From Pseudoips prasinana (taxonomy: Eukaryota > Arthropoda > Insecta > Lepidoptera > Nolidae): DNA of 64,000 nucleotides. The position numbers were made by a program, and so were the translations under genes. The DNA is taken from contig OX621244.1 in assembly GCA_951640165.1 (NCBI GenBank), forward strand, positions 11,860,001 to 11,924,000, written 5' to 3'. The notes beneath the pieces were generated by a model. It was not told the DNA's origin and did not search any database. It saw only the letters and a list, made by a program, of their open reading frames with translations. This document shows, in pieces, positions 1 to 11,127 of this stretch; position 1 is the first letter of the stretch; every line of letters starts with the position of its first letter.

Positions 1-1252
1 GCGTGTGTTCTTTTGGTGCACATCACTTCTCTTTTCGAACAAGTGCAAGCTTTTCGAACTTGCAATATATTGGCATAGATGTATTGTGATGCGACAGTTA
101 AGATGTCTATGTCCTTGAAAATTTCCCTAAGAGAGGTCCGAGTGCCAAGTTTATATATAGCTCGAACTGCTCTCTTCTGGAGGATGAATATCGTTTGTAC
201 ATCAGCAGCTTTCCCCCACAAAAGTATACCGTATGACATAAGACTATGAAAATAGCTAAAATACACTAATCTGGAGGTCTCAACATCCGTGAGTTGCCTA
301 ACTTTCCTCACGGCATAGGCTGCGGAGCTTAATTTACTAGCCAAACAAGCAATATGAGCACCCCACTGTAACTTCTTGTCCAAGGTAATACCGAGAAATA
401 CAGTAGATTCTACAGTGTGTAAGATTTCACTGTTGATGATAATATTTGGACCCAGATTTCTAACATTTGGCGTGGTAAATTTAACACATTTTGTTTTGTT
501 AGAATTCAAAACGAGATTATTTACTGTGAACCATTTTGTAGATAAAGTAAGCTCATTATTTATGTCGTCGAATTTATCTTTATTTCTGTCCACTTTAAAT
601 ATTAAAGACGTATCGTCTGCGAATAAAACAACGTCGCATATATTTTCCAAATAGTATGGCATGTCATTTATATAGACAAGGAATAAGAAAGGGCCCAGTA
701 TAGAACCTTGTGGCACACCCATTTTCACAAACACATTTGGAATCTTTTGCCACCTACGTCCACGCATTGCTGTCGACTATTTAGGTAGGAACATAGTATA
801 TGAAGAGCCTCACTGCGCGCTCCATAGTGATGAAGTTTTACCAAAAGTGTTTCGTGGTCTACGCAATCGAACGCCTTGGAGAGGTCACAGAAAACCCCAA
901 TAGCGTTCTGTGACCTATCCCAGGCATCAAATATGTGATTTATTAAATCGACTCCAGCATCAGTGGTTGATCGCCCTTTTGTAAATCCGAACTGATCCGC
1001 ATGCAGAAGGTTATGCAATTTAAAATATCTTATTAATTGATTAAGCATAATTTTCTCAACAATTTTACTAAATGCTGGTAATATCGAAATGGGTCTATAA
1101 TTACCAATGTTACTTTTACTACCGGCTTTGAATAAAGGTATAATTTTGCTATAGTTCATTAGATAAGGAAAAGTACCGGTGTCAATACACTTATTGAAAA
1201 CAATTGTTAGGTATGGAGCTACTAATTCTACTATATTATCCAACAGTTTCAA
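1..1252 (-). pseudogene. Reverse transcriptase domain, LINE L-A copy 1
   Basis: The open part at 725-1252 encodes 175 residues with the RT fingers/palm start: NYRPISILPAFSKI, then FGFTKGRSTTDAG, then the first catalytic motif FCDLSKAFDCVDHETLL. A frameshift near position 725 moves the frame. The next block (about 600-725) carries GVPQGSILGPF and the second catalytic motif FADD (codons near 613-624). The thumb and C-terminal part continue to position 1 with further frame changes. The enzyme would perform target-primed reverse transcription. This copy cannot make it because its catalytic core is split across frames. Plus-strand reading frames in the same interval are antisense shadows. Confidence 0.88.
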
Positions 1253-1371
1253 GGAGATCCCCCAAAGGTCACCAGTAGTTTTTGTCTTATGTTCAATATT
1301 AAATAACGATTGACACTCCGGGACACTTGATTTTAGTATTTTTTTTTGACTGGGTTAAGGTTAAGGGAATA

Positions 1372-2511
1372 TCAGCAAAAAAAACTATTAAATAATTGGG
1401 CAACTTTAGCGTCATCGCATATTAAATTGCCTTCGTTAATAATTTCAAGTTTAGCGTCACGCTGAGCATTGTTGCCTGTTTCTTTATTGATAATTTCCCA
1501 GGTGGTTTTTATTTTATTGGGAGAATTTCTAATTTTATTATTAACATATTTTAATTTGGCCGTGTTACAAACTAGTTTAAATATTTTGGAATAATTTCTT
1601 ACGTAATCTAGAAAAACAGGATCAAATCTTATATTTTTCATACCATACAGTTCATATAGAGTGGATGTTCTCCTGTATATGCCCGGAGTAGCCCAATCAT
1701 TAAAAGTAAGATTATTTTTACTATGAAATACTTTCTCTTTAAAGCTCATCTGGAATTCAAAATTAATAATATTAAATAAGCTTTCATAACAAGCATTGGG
1801 ATTCTCATGTAGTACTAATGAAAAATCCAATTTAGTCAGTAGTATACTTTTAAATGTATTAATACGACCATCTGTAATGGGTCTGCTATTTATTTTCGCA
1901 CTTTTATTCATCTTTACCCCGTAATCGAATTTGGCGAGTTGACCACAATGATCGGAAGTTAAATCACTTATGATACTTTTTCTCGTTGCATCACTATTGT
2001 TACAGAAAATGTTATCAAGACAAGTCGAGGAGTGGGCTGATATTCTGGTAGGCTCACAGAACAAGTTAGTAAGGTTGAACGATTTAAATAAGTTTAATAG
2101 CCTAGTACTTGTTGTCGACGCTTCCAGAATGTTTACATTAAAATCGCCGCACACAATTAATTTCTTTTTGCTACTGATGACTTTCGATAGTGCATCTTCC
2201 ATAATGGCCATAAATAGATCAAAATTTCCCAGAGGGGGTCGATATACACTGATAACAATAAATTGCTGAAGCTCTACACAGGCCAACTCGGCGGTACGTT
2301 CAATAGAAAGGCTTACTACGTCAGTTCAATTATGACATTTTATGTTACATATACCAATTATTAACGATCCACCATGTATAGCCTGCCTTCTAGTGAAGGC
2401 ACTACATATTTTGTAATGCTCATTAAAATAGCATTTTATTTCAAAGTTTTTCAACCAGTGTTCAGTTAAACATAGAATATGCACATTATATTTTTCTAAA
2501 AACAAATTTAT
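1372..2511 (-). pseudogene. AP-like endonuclease domain, LINE L-A copy 1
   Basis: An open 304-residue stretch at 1372-2286 contains endonuclease/exonuclease/phosphatase-fold motifs: VYRPPLGNFDLF, the GDFN motif (CGDFNVNILE), LDNIFCN and the terminal SDH motif. It is followed by the linker between EN and RT with the conserved block FNDWATPGIYRR. The region 2287-2511 holds the upstream part of the same domain (recognisable ITEHWL- and GGSLI-like residues) out of frame. In this family the domain nicks the target to start reverse transcription. It ends abruptly at 2511, where the MULE element is inserted; the remaining N-terminus is at 3942-3998. Confidence 0.87.
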
Positions 2512-2681
2512 GAGTCATTCGTCAACTCGGACGCGAAAATCTCGACCGCGCGGCCGAGTCGGGAAGATTTAATTATACCTATTATTTTATTATGCATCTC
2601 GGCCGTAGGCATAATAACTACGCGGGCGAGTCAATACAACTCATTTTTGTGAATTTGTTTATCCGTCATCTCGGCCGAATA
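2512..2681. repeat. Left terminal inverted repeat of the MULE element
   Basis: About 170 bp, GC-rich. It pairs with 3765-3933 over most of its length. It contains internal sub-palindromes built on CTCGGCCG / CGCGCGGCCG words, so each arm can itself fold. Identity is highest in the first 45 bases and falls inward. Confidence 0.8.
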
Positions 2682-2964
2682 CAAGAAGTACATTCTCGTA
2701 GAAAATATTTAAAACAAACAATTAATTTTTTAGCCAGAATAAGTTAAACGCTGATTGAGTAAAGTGTTTAGTAAGTTTTTCTTCAAATGTACTGCAATAA
2801 AATGCTCACGCTCTGAGTGTGTAATACAGCATATCGATGTAAAACTTCAAACCAATGTCAAACAGACCGGGTTACAGTAATTAACCTATCAAGATCACGC
2901 GTCAAATTTAGGCCTAACTAAATTTAAATTAGCCAGAAAACATATATAAAACGTTGCTCTGTTT

Positions 2965-3391
2965 TGGCGCATCTACCTAAAGAAGATATAGGTTGGTTGA
3001 ATATAATGTCATAATGTCGAAGAACGCCAAATATAGTCCCATTCAATGATTATTTGGTAAAATCGTGGTTAAGTGAAGAATCTTTTTTTTTTAATAAATG
3101 GAACTGCTACAATAAACAACATCGTACAACCAATATGATTGAAAGTTGGCATTCTACTATTAACAAAAAAATACCAGCCAAACCCAAAAGTATAGCACAA
3201 TTTTTAACGATAATACAAAAAGAAGATGATTATTTTAATGTATTATACCAAAAAAGGTCTAACATAACAAAAAAACTTAAAGAAACCCAAGAAATTGATG
3301 AAAATATATAAACTACCATGAATGAATATAAACAAGGGCAAATAAATATAGATCTCTGTATCGAACGACTTTTTTATAATTTTGTTATTCA
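2965..3391 (+). pseudogene. MULE transposase C-terminal remnant
   Basis: An open stretch of 85 codons (3054-3311) reads SWLSEESFFFNKWNCYN, then RTTNMIESWHSTINKKI, then PKSIAQFLTIIQKEDDYF. The TNxxESWHxxxNKKI...P.S..FL pattern is typical of the region after the catalytic domain in insect MULE-type transposases (MULE/FLYWCH-like proteins). Upstream, 2965-3053 has LPKEDIGWLNIMS followed by a stop. The catalytic DDE part is missing, so this is a deletion derivative that would depend on a transposase encoded elsewhere. The family call rests on motif recognition only. Confidence 0.65.
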
Positions 3392-3764
3392 TCTATTGCA
3401 TAATTATGACGATAATACTAGTCAGTTGATTGTAGTGATTTTTCAAAAAGTAAGTTTTAATTAATCTGTGATGTTTAAAATGATCTGTGGTTTTTTAAGT
3501 CATTTATTTGATAGTATAAATATTAGTGTGTAAGTTAAATGATTTATGTGATATTAAAACATTAGTGTGTACGTCAAATATGTACTTTAATAATTGTCCA
3601 TACCGATTGTTGAATCCTATTAGACTAAACTTATTTTTTTATACATCTATGTTGATTATTTAAATATATACATGTTTTTATATTGTTAATGTTGTTTTAT
3701 TTTTCCTATAGAAAAAATGCATTTAAAATCGAACCACTTTTGTACTTGACAGTACAATAATGCT

Positions 3765-3933
3765 TTTTATTTTCATTGACGGCCGAGTTGACGAATACAA
3801 TATACGAAAAAATTACTTCGGCAACTCGACCGCTCGGCGCGGCCGAGACGCATAATAAAAGAATAGTTAATATTTTATTTTCCCAACTTGGCCGCGCGGG
3901 CGAGTTTCTCGCGTCCGAGTTGACGAATAAGTC
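3765..3933. repeat. Right terminal inverted repeat of the MULE element
   Basis: Inverted counterpart of 2512-2681, ending at 3933 immediately before the second AAATTTAT target repeat. It has the same GGCCGAG-rich sub-palindromes. Confidence 0.8.
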
Positions 3934-3998
3934 AAATTTATTTCTAATTCCTTGCCGGACAAGCTTTGGATATTTTGGTGTACTACAATTAGATAAAT

Positions 3999-4490
3999 TA
4001 TATTATAAATAAATTAAACAAAAGTAATTCAGAAATTATGTGAATTATGACAGATATTTTATGAACTAATATTTTACTATTAGTTTTGTTACTAATTTAA
4101 AGTCTTATATGAGTAACACATTCTTTAAAGATATGTTTTAATTGTTGGTAATCTTTAAATAATTCATTGATATACAATTAGACTTTTTTAGAAAATCTTA
4201 ATTTATTTTTTATTTTGATTCGGTATTAATAATTAATTTTAAAATATAATTACTTAAAATATAATTAATATAATTATTACACCCCTACTTTAATGTTTCG
4301 CTAAATAATTATTCAGATTGACACTACAGTGATCTAGTAAGATTTTAAATAATAAGTATTAATTTCAGATGATTATATTTAGTTTTAATAACGTATTGGT
4401 AGTAACTATACCTAAATTTATTAAGCTGGAGGAAATATGCTAAACAAGTTGATAAAACTCTACATTTCCCACATTCAAGTAGATTTTTAT
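3999..4490. other. AT-rich unique sequence
   Basis: About 490 bp with long A/T runs and no recognisable coding, tRNA-like or repeat signal. Confidence 0.6.
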
Positions 4491-4492
4491 TC

Positions 4493-4715
4493 TATACCAG
4501 CTGTGCCCGCGACTTCGTCCGCGTGTTAATTAGTTTATTTCGTTTGTTTTTGTAAAATAAAAGACTTTTTCTAAAATAAAAGTAGCCTAAGTTACTCCTT
4601 ATTACATCAGCTACCTGCCAATAAAAGTCCCGTCAAAATCGGTCCAGCCATTTCAGAGATTAGCCGGAACAAACAGACAGACAGACAGACAAAAATTGTA
4701 AAAAATATTATTTTG
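4493..4715. repeat. Interspersed repeat ending in (CAGA)n
   Basis: It starts with CAGCTGTGCCCGCGACTTCG and ends with AAAATCGGTCCAGCCATTTC, then AGCCGGAACAAA and a (CAGA)n tract. This arrangement is a very common dispersed insect repeat, usually treated as a retroposon-type 3' end. The related motif CACGGGGCACAGCTAT occurs at the centre of the inverted repeat at 58.3 kb. The class is not determined here. Confidence 0.65.
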
Positions 4716-4898
4716 GTGTATGTACCGAATATATATTCATATTCATATAGTAAAACCGGTTATTTCAATAATACAAACAGACACTCCAATTTTATTTATT
4801 TGTTTAGATAAATGATCTTACACCTCTCTTCCTTTCATACTGATACTTTATACCAAATTTTTAACCTTTATACCTAAAGCATTTTAAATAGCAATAGC

Positions 4899-4965
4899 AA
4901 TCTTTTTGTGGTCAGAAATGATTGCGAAGTAACACATCGCAATCATTTCTGACCACAAAAAGATT
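4899..4965. repeat. Perfect 29-bp inverted repeat (hairpin)
   Basis: The arms 4899-4927 and 4937-4965 are exact reverse complements, separated by 9 bases. The pairing can be extended outward with one bulge (ATAGCAATCT against AGATTCTAT). As RNA it would be a stable 29-bp stem. Confidence 0.9.
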
Positions 4966-4969
4966 CTAT

Positions 4970-5396
4970 AGTTACCACAAATGTTGGGAGACCTCATAAC
5001 ATGGTCTACTTTTTATATTAATACACCTGTACTATCAAAACGGGAAACGTAAAAGTAAGGCCAAATCACAGAAATATATAAAACAAATAAAAATGTACGT
5101 GAGAACCAATCGGAGGTTCGAGGTGCAAACGTTCGGAGGCGTCTGATGTCAACTTTAATTGGTGCTGTATTTCAAGCAAAGCAACAGATCGTGCGGGTGC
5201 ATCCCGGATGAGGTGGCATGCGAGTGAGAGCGGGCGGCACTGTTTTGATATTGAATTATGCGGTTCGGTGGTTATGTGGTTTAAGTGTACAGGTTTAGGT
5301 GAATGTACAAACACGTAGGTATAATGTTGTTTTTAATGTGACTGTGTAGCAAAGATTCAAATACACAGTTTTAGTAGATATATTTTGCTGGACTGT
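4970..5396. other. Unique sequence, moderately GC-rich block
   Basis: 5095-5320 is less AT-rich than its surroundings. No convincing reading frame, splice context or repeat family was seen. It could be unique host DNA or an unrecognised repeat. Confidence 0.4.
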
Positions 5397-5403
5397 GGTA
5401 TAT

Positions 5404-5434
<31 letters not shown>

Positions 5435-6439
5435 TAGTTAAATAAAACGGTTAATAACCAATTACATTAATTAACATAGAAACAATTACATTACTTATTT
5501 TTAGGGTTACATATAAATTTCAATACAAAATACTGGACATCCTTGCATACTTTCTCTCACAGAAAACCAAACATATTCGCCTAATGTCTGTCCATCTACC
5601 GGCAAACACATCGCATTCAGGATAGGCAATCAGGAGGGCGTTTAGCGTATCTAGGGTTCGACATACTGGAGACTTGGCTCTAGCGACAGTATGATGCAGC
5701 GGCTTCGCAAATAATTCACGCTGGTGGCGGCACTGATGATGCCTACGACCAGGCACATATAATCGACAGAATAAATTGAGGAGCTCAGGACAGGCGATTT
5801 CTCCACGAAAGATTTTGCAGGCTACCGTAAGCTGATCAAAGCCTCTTCTAACCTCCAAAGAATTAAAACCTAACATTCCTAAAAGATAATTAGTAGGGTA
5901 CATATAAGGATAGTAGTTGTATATCCTTTTAAATAGAAATCTTAAGAAGGTTTTTTGCACCTTTTCGATAATCAATATTTGGGTCGCTGTATGAGGGTTC
6001 CAGACACAGGCACTAGCCTCGAGTTTGCTTCGAACCAGACAATTGTAAAGAAGGCTGATGACTTGTGGGTTCTCAAAGTCACGGACATTACGCAAAACAA
6101 AACCCAACCGCCTAAATGATTCCTTGGCAACACCGGAAACATGATCACTAAATGTGAGACAACGATCAAAGGTCACTCCCAGGTCCTTTATGTTGTTGAC
6201 ACGAGTAATTGATTGACCACCTATAGAATAGTTAAAAAGAACTGGTCGTCGCCCGCGACCGTAGGTCATGATATAGCACTTACTAGAGTTGAAGAGCAGC
6301 TTGTTTTCAATGCTCCAGTGCCAAATGGCGTTTATATCTTTTTGTAGCTGTTCACATTCTTTCTCTTTTTTTATTTCCATTATTAGTTTTAGGTCATCGG
6401 CATATAGTAGGCATTTAGCAAATTTAACTTTATTTACAA
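5404..6439 (-). mobile_element. 5'-truncated LINE insertion (family L-B)
   Basis: Minus-strand LINE 3' half. The 3' end is a (TTTA)n tract at 5404-5440, which is an (AAAT)n tail on the sense strand. The 5' end is truncated inside reverse transcriptase at 6439. The insertion is flanked by a 7-bp direct repeat GGTATAT (5397-5403 and 6440-6446), consistent with target-primed insertion of a truncated copy. The reading frame is uninterrupted, so the insertion appears fairly young. Confidence 0.85.
5520..6439 (-). pseudogene. LINE reverse transcriptase, C-terminal part (L-B)
   Basis: About 306 open codons starting just before the catalytic box. YADD lies in KCLLYADDLKLIMEI, followed by the usual palm and thumb segments: NSSKCYIMTYGRG (the primer-grip-like region), LGVTFDRCLTFSDHV, LLYNCLVRSKLEASACVWNP, and a C-terminal tail with VARAKSPVCRTLDTLN. 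The endonuclease, the fingers and the first catalytic aspartate are absent because of 5' truncation, so no active enzyme can be made although there is no internal stop. Jockey/CR1-group style; clade not assigned. The first few in-frame residues upstream (MYIY) are flanking DNA. Confidence 0.88.
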
Positions 6440-6446
6440 GGTATAT

Positions 6447-7307
6447 ATACAATGTTGCATCGTTTTACGGATATTAACGAGAGATAAGTGGATTTTATAT
6501 ATTTTTTATTTATTTTCTTAGTATAGTATAGACTGCTTAAAACTGCGTCATAGGTCTAAGTTTAATATATCGGTATTGCTTTAGGTTTGATTTGTAAGTT
6601 AGGATGTTTTGTACACTAGGGCTTTGTTTGTACATTTGTAAAGATATGTTTTTTATTCCATGTTGTTTTTAACTTATAATGAAATATATTTGAACCCTTT
6701 ACTCTTCAAAGTTCGTGTTAAATAACTTTTTTCTTTTTTTATTAATTAACTTTTTTTGAAGATTTGGATCACGAATTGAGGATATCCATACATTCGATTA
6801 GATATTTACATCTAAAACCCTTCACTAACGAATAATTTATGTGATTACTATATTAAATAAATATGTAATGTTTTTTGTGGAGTATTAATGACTTTATAAA
6901 AAGACGTGGGTTTTCATGAATTTTGCCAATTTACTAGATTTATAGAAATAAATAAAAACTAGATTACATATTTTACGAGCACAAGATATAAAAGAAAATC
7001 ATATATTGCGAGTTTACCGAATCATTTTTTAACACATAAAGATTTTCACAACATCCTTAAACAAGTCAGACCACGCCCTATGATTTTTAACGTGCGATAT
7101 CGAGTGTTCTATTGTACGTTTTTGAGTTTCACTCGAAAGTGCGTCTAATTGGATGGCCGAAGGCTGAAGAGGAAGGATTTCCATTCAGTTCTTTTTAACT
7201 CTTATTTTTCAACAAACAATGCTTCCAAAATGAGAAGTGCGCAACTATATTGTGAGTTTCAGTATAGGTATGCATATATTGAATAGTATATATTCATGAT
7301 ATAGTAT
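6447..7307. other. AT-rich unique sequence
   Basis: No gene, tRNA-like head or LINE motif was seen. 7261-7311 is a run of TATA words that provided the ATAT target site of the composite element. Confidence 0.55.
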
Positions 7308-7854
7308 ATATCGTCCCCGTAGTTGGAAAACTAAATAAGTCCGATTTTGGCGATTTTGACTTTTTCCTATTTTCAAAACACCTATATCATGCCGCATATT
7401 TGAGCCTAACAGGCATTTTCATATCTTATTCCGTTCCAAAGATATAGCCATTTTTGTCAGACAGGTCATGACAGATGGAATAATAAATATCTTCATACAA
7501 ACACATTTTTTTTAAAGGAAAAATAAATAACTCAGTAAATAAATCAATAACTGTGGTCAATGACAAGATGAATGTCGAATAAGTTAAATAACTTGAGTTG
7601 TTGAATTTTTCCTCAACTTAAAAATTCTTTTACAAAACTAACTTAGTTCTAGGAAAACTAAATAACTCTATTTATTTAATTCTGCTATTCAGAACTCTGA
7701 TAAAACGTATCTAATTTATAAATAGTTGATGTTATTCATTTCTTCTACAACAAGATAAAGATTAATTATAAGATGCTAGGCAAATAAAATTAAATAAATT
7801 AAGCTGTCATGAGAGGAAATCAGAGGGTCAAGTCCCATTTCCGGTATCAAACCA

Positions 7855-8170
7855 ATGCCACCTTTAATAGATGAAGAACCTTTTTCTGATTCTGGATCTA
7901 CATGGATTCCGGACACAGAAGAAGAACATAAAAACGAAACTTAGTTCAATATTTCATTGGATAAGAAGAAAAAAAGAGTAAAGAGATTTGAATGAATAAA
8001 CCCCATTTTGTCGAGAGATTCTGAAGATGAAACAAGTAATATTATAACAACTCGAGCTATTATTGAAACCCTTATTGAACAAGTCTCACCGGGTTACCCT
8101 GAAAAAGAATCATGGAACACAATATTTCGCTGAGACAACAGATTCAGAAATAGAAACTGAAAATAAGGAA
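7855..8170 (+). pseudogene. N-terminal ORF remnant of the host DNA transposon (copy A)
   Basis: It begins at ATG 7855 with MPPLIDEEPFSDSGSTWIPD and an acidic stretch, then a stop. Downstream, in other frames, are the basic run KKKKRVKRFE and SRDSEDETSNIITTRAIIETLIEQVSPGYPE. The opposite-strand copy at 16566-16885 encodes the same segments. An acidic DSGSxWxP-type N-terminus is common in insect transposon-encoded proteins, so this is probably the start of the original transposase gene, interrupted by the RTE. No catalytic motif is present. Superfamily unknown. Confidence 0.5.
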
Positions 8171-10590
8171 ATAGAAACCGGGGTGCTAAAAACCCCCGGC
8201 AGACGCCGTTTTACCAAAACCGACATCCTCTGGCCCAGGCAACATATAACACTCGCATACTGCGGATCAACGAGAAGATCATCGAACTGTAGGAAGAACT
8301 GAGCAGGTTACATTGGGATATCATAAAATTGTCTCAAGTCCGAAGAGAGGAGGAGGACACGATAATCCTAAAATCCGGGAACCTGCTCTATTTCCGGAAC
8401 CAACGGCGGCCAACTTTCCCAATGTGGTGTCACCTTGGGACAAACACTTGGGACAACGTAGTCAAAATCGAGAGTGTGTCGATTAGGGTAGCATAACTTA
8501 TTCTCAGAATTACCAAGCGGTATTCGTTGAAGGTAATACAGGTATGCGCGCCGACTTCGACGAACTCCGACGATGAGGTTGAGGATATATCAAGAGCCAT
8601 ACATAGCTCTAAAAACGTTTTCACTGTGGTCATTTGTGGACTTTGACGCGAATCTGGGCAAACGATTCGGAAATCGGCTGAGAGTGGGGCAATTTGGAAC
8701 TGGAGACCGGAACCCCCGGGGCCAAATGTTGGCCGACTTCATGGAGATGGAGGAACTCTTGATGATGAATTCCTTATTCAGAAAGTCGGATCACCGCAAA
8801 TGGACCTTATCTTATCGATGAGACGACAGATGTTCAATGTGGATAAAACCGGCAGCGATCACAGACTGGTGAGAGGCTCATTGAACCTTAATGTCAAGTT
8901 GCAGAGGTCCCGACTGATAAAATCTACGCTCCGATCTTTACCTATGCACGTCCAAAACCCCGAACCATTTCAGCTGTAATTGCAAAACCGTTTCGAATGC
9001 CTAGCACTAGGTAATCTAATCTTATAGGTACTTTACAAACATATAATAGACGGACACAAATTACATCCAGGCTCAGAACAACTATTTATGGGTCACAAAA
9101 ATAGCTGTCCGGCGCGGGATTCAAACCCGCGACACGAAGCGGCGAGGCGACTGTCTCAGCCACCACGCCACACATGCAGTCAAGTGGACTCATACTACGA
9201 CAAGCTTGTAGAAGCTGTCCATACGGCTGGGTCTAAAGTCTTCAAGGCCCGCCGTACAAACAGAACTAAAAAGATCTCTGACTTTACCCTGCAACTTATA
9301 GAAGAAAGACGGATAATGGTTCTGAACCCCTCAGATGATGCTACCAGATACCGGCGGCTCAACAGACAGATCTCAAAGTCTTTGACTCGCCTCACGCGTC
9401 AATTTAATACAATTAGTATTAAAGAGACCATCGAGCGGAACAAAGGCTCTAAAGTGTCTCGTATCCCAGAGCACGACTAACCTGTCGTTACACCAAAGAC
9501 ATCCTGGAAGTCAGCCTGTACGAGATTAGAATCTCAGACAACTTAAGAACAACAAGGCGCTTGGTGAGGATGTAGTTACAGCAGAGCTTCTGAAGGCGGG
9601 TGGTACACCAATCCTACGGGCCCATCAGAACTTATTTAACTCCGTCGTACTAGATGGTCAAACTAACAACAACTCCACAAGTATGGCACAGAAGTGTGGT
9701 GGTGCTCTTCTTCAAAATGGGCGACAAAACCCTATTGAAGAATTATAGACCAACACTGCTGAGCCATGTTTACAAGTTGCTTTCGAGGGTCATTACGAAT
9801 CGTCTCGCACGCAGGTTTGATGACTTCCAGCCTCCCGAACAAACTGGTTTCCGAAAAGGTTTTAGCACCATAGACCATGTGGTCTATGGTGGAGCATATG
9901 CTGGGACAAGTTGTGTAGAAGACCGAAAAGTATAACAAGCCACTGTGTTTAGCGTTCGTGGATTATGAGAAAGCCTTTGATTCTATCGAAGCCTGGGCCG
10001 TGCTCAGGTCTCTCCAAAGGTGCCAAATCGACTACCGGTATATCGAGGTGTTAAAGTGTTTGTATGAAAACGCCACTATGTCACTGCGACACGGCTGGGC
10101 AGCGTTCGGGACGCTACGTAACATTTTCTCTTCCAAAATACCGCAGTTTCTCATGTCGAAAGTCTTCGACCAGTGTGTGTTGCCAGTGATGACTTACGAA
10201 ACAGAGACGTGGTCGCTCACTATGGGCCTTATTAGAAGGCTCAAGGTCACCCCAAGAGCAATGGAGAGGGCTATGCTCGGAGTTTCCCTGCGGGATCGAA
10301 TAAGAAGTTTCAAAATCCGCAGGCGAACCAAAGTCACCGACATAGCCCGAAGAATTGCAAAACTGAAGTGGCAGTGGGCGGGGCACATAATTTGTAGACC
10401 CGACGACCGTTGGGGCAAAAAGGTTCTCAAGAGGCGACCACGAACTGGAAGAGGAGAGAGCGTGGGTAGGCCCCCTACAAGATGGGCCGATGATCTTGTG
10501 CGGGTCGCTGGAAGGCGCTGGGTGCGAATAGCGCAAGACCGGCAATTGTGGAGTTCGGCTGATATGATGATGATGATGTTTATTGTTTAA
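8170..10590 (+). pseudogene. RTE-type LINE inside composite A (EN + partial RT, deleted core)
   Basis: Endonuclease section 8190-9000 (recognisable blocks ADFMEMEELLMMNSLFRKSDHRKW and SDHRLVRGSFNLNVK, in shifting frames), interrupted by a SINE at 9003-9176. Next is the pre-RT region (VDSYYDKLVEAVHTAGSKVFKARR), RT (YRPTLLSHVYKLLSRVITNRLARR, EQTGFRKGFSTIDHV) and FVDYEKAFDSIEAWAVL with the first catalytic aspartate. At about 10090 the sequence jumps to a C-terminal block (VLPVMTYETETWSLTMGLIRR...MERAMLGVSLRDRIR...PTRWADDLVRVAGRRW). The GVRQGD and ADD motifs are therefore deleted. The 3' end is CTGATATGATGATGATG, the usual RTE-style tail. Inactive. Confidence 0.85.
9003..9176 (-). mobile_element. 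tRNA-derived SINE (SINE-1) inside the RTE of composite A
   Basis: On the minus strand it has a tRNA-like head with a box-B-like GGGTTTGAATCCCGCG and a TGTGGCGTGGTGGCTGAGAC box-A region, then a ~100-bp body ending GTAAAGTACC...CCTAGTGC. It sits at the same place and in the same relative orientation in composite B (15421-15602), so it was present before the two composites separated. Confidence 0.85.
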
Positions 10591-11127
10591 GTTTGTGGCA
10601 TGATAAGTATCTGATAACAATACACCTTTTCTAAACTTTTCTATTTATTGCTTAATGTAACTTTACTAATTAACTAATACAGCGTTTATTTCATATGAGA
10701 CCAACAAAAGTCAAAAAATATCAAAGTAATAATAACATACAAAGCCATTAAATTTTACATTTGTAAATATTTCGAGTATGATAAATTCAATAACTGCACT
10801 TATTCCACCAAATTTTACTCTACCAAATGAAAACTAAATAAATAGCCGAAATAAGTAGCTAAATGCAGTTACGTTATAAAAACAGTTGTGGCAAAATTAA
10901 ACAACTTGATTTTTTATTTGTTATTTAGTTATAGTTAAATATAGAGTTCAGTTTGTCAAAGCATAATGTGAAAGGTTATCAGGTCCACAAAATATAAAAT
11001 TGCGGACAGCAAAATTGTCTCACATTTTCTTACAAATGTACATTAACTAAAAAAAAAACACTAAATCGCGTTTATCTCAGAACTACAAAATCAGAGTTAT
11101 TTAGTTTTCCAACTACGGGGACGATAT

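Larger units (their letters stand above)
2512..3933 (+). mobile_element. MULE-type DNA transposon with long TIRs, inserted in a LINE
   Basis: A 1,422-bp element bounded by inverted repeats. The left end is GAGTCATTCGTCAACTCGGA and the right end, read inward, is GACTTATTCGTCAACTCGGA. It is flanked by an identical 8-bp direct repeat AAATTTAT (2504-2511 and 3934-3941). Removing the element plus one repeat restores the interrupted LINE in register with the copy at 35.1 kb, which fixes both borders. An 8-9 bp duplication and long TIRs are characteristic of Mutator-like elements, and the interior has a MULE-like coding remnant. The ends are CpG-rich in AT-rich surroundings. Non-autonomous. Confidence 0.88.
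1..3998 (-). mobile_element. Jockey/CR1-like LINE, family L-A copy 1 (broken)
   Basis: Minus-strand non-LTR retrotransposon that runs off the left edge of the window. It reads (3' to 5' on the plus strand) reverse transcriptase 1-1252, then endonuclease 1372-2511, then the endonuclease start at 3942-3998 after a 1.4-kb DNA transposon insertion at 2512-3933. The flanks rejoin in register with the same family at 35.07 kb (the GLSGK...LFLEKY segment). Frameshifts and stops make it inactive. The family has two further copies here, at 27.1 kb and 35-38.4 kb. Assignment to the jockey/CR1 group is from motif style, not a tree. Confidence 0.88.
7312..11123 (+). mobile_element. Composite DNA transposon, copy A, carrying an RTE LINE and a SINE
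   Basis: A 3,812-bp unit bounded by inverted ends CGTCCCCGTAGTTGGAAAAC... (27 identical terminal bases, then imperfect to about 39). It is flanked by a 4-bp direct repeat ATAT (7308-7311, 11124-11127). The outer ~0.5-0.8 kb on each side is transposon DNA with repeated GAAAACTAAATAA words (7324, 7653, 10829 and the right end). Inside lie a short acidic ORF remnant (7855-8170), an RTE-type LINE (about 8170-10590) and a SINE (9003-9176). The same arrangement, reversed, is at 13611-17388 with a different 4-bp duplication. The transposon superfamily is not identified; a 4-bp duplication would fit Sola-, Ginger- or Chapaev-type elements. Confidence 0.85.

Noticed and set aside
376..654. Plus-strand 92-codon frame
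   Set aside because: Antisense of the LINE L-A reverse transcriptase (the FADD block is on the minus strand).
1970..2269. Plus-strand 99-codon frame
   Set aside because: Antisense of the LINE endonuclease, which shows the GDFN and SDH motifs on the minus strand.
3776..4012. Plus-strand 78-codon frame
   Set aside because: Runs through the MULE right TIR into the antisense of the LINE; not a gene.
10114..10620. Minus-strand frames opposite the RTE C-terminus
   Set aside because: Shadow of the RTE C-terminal frame; the plus strand has the recognisable residues.
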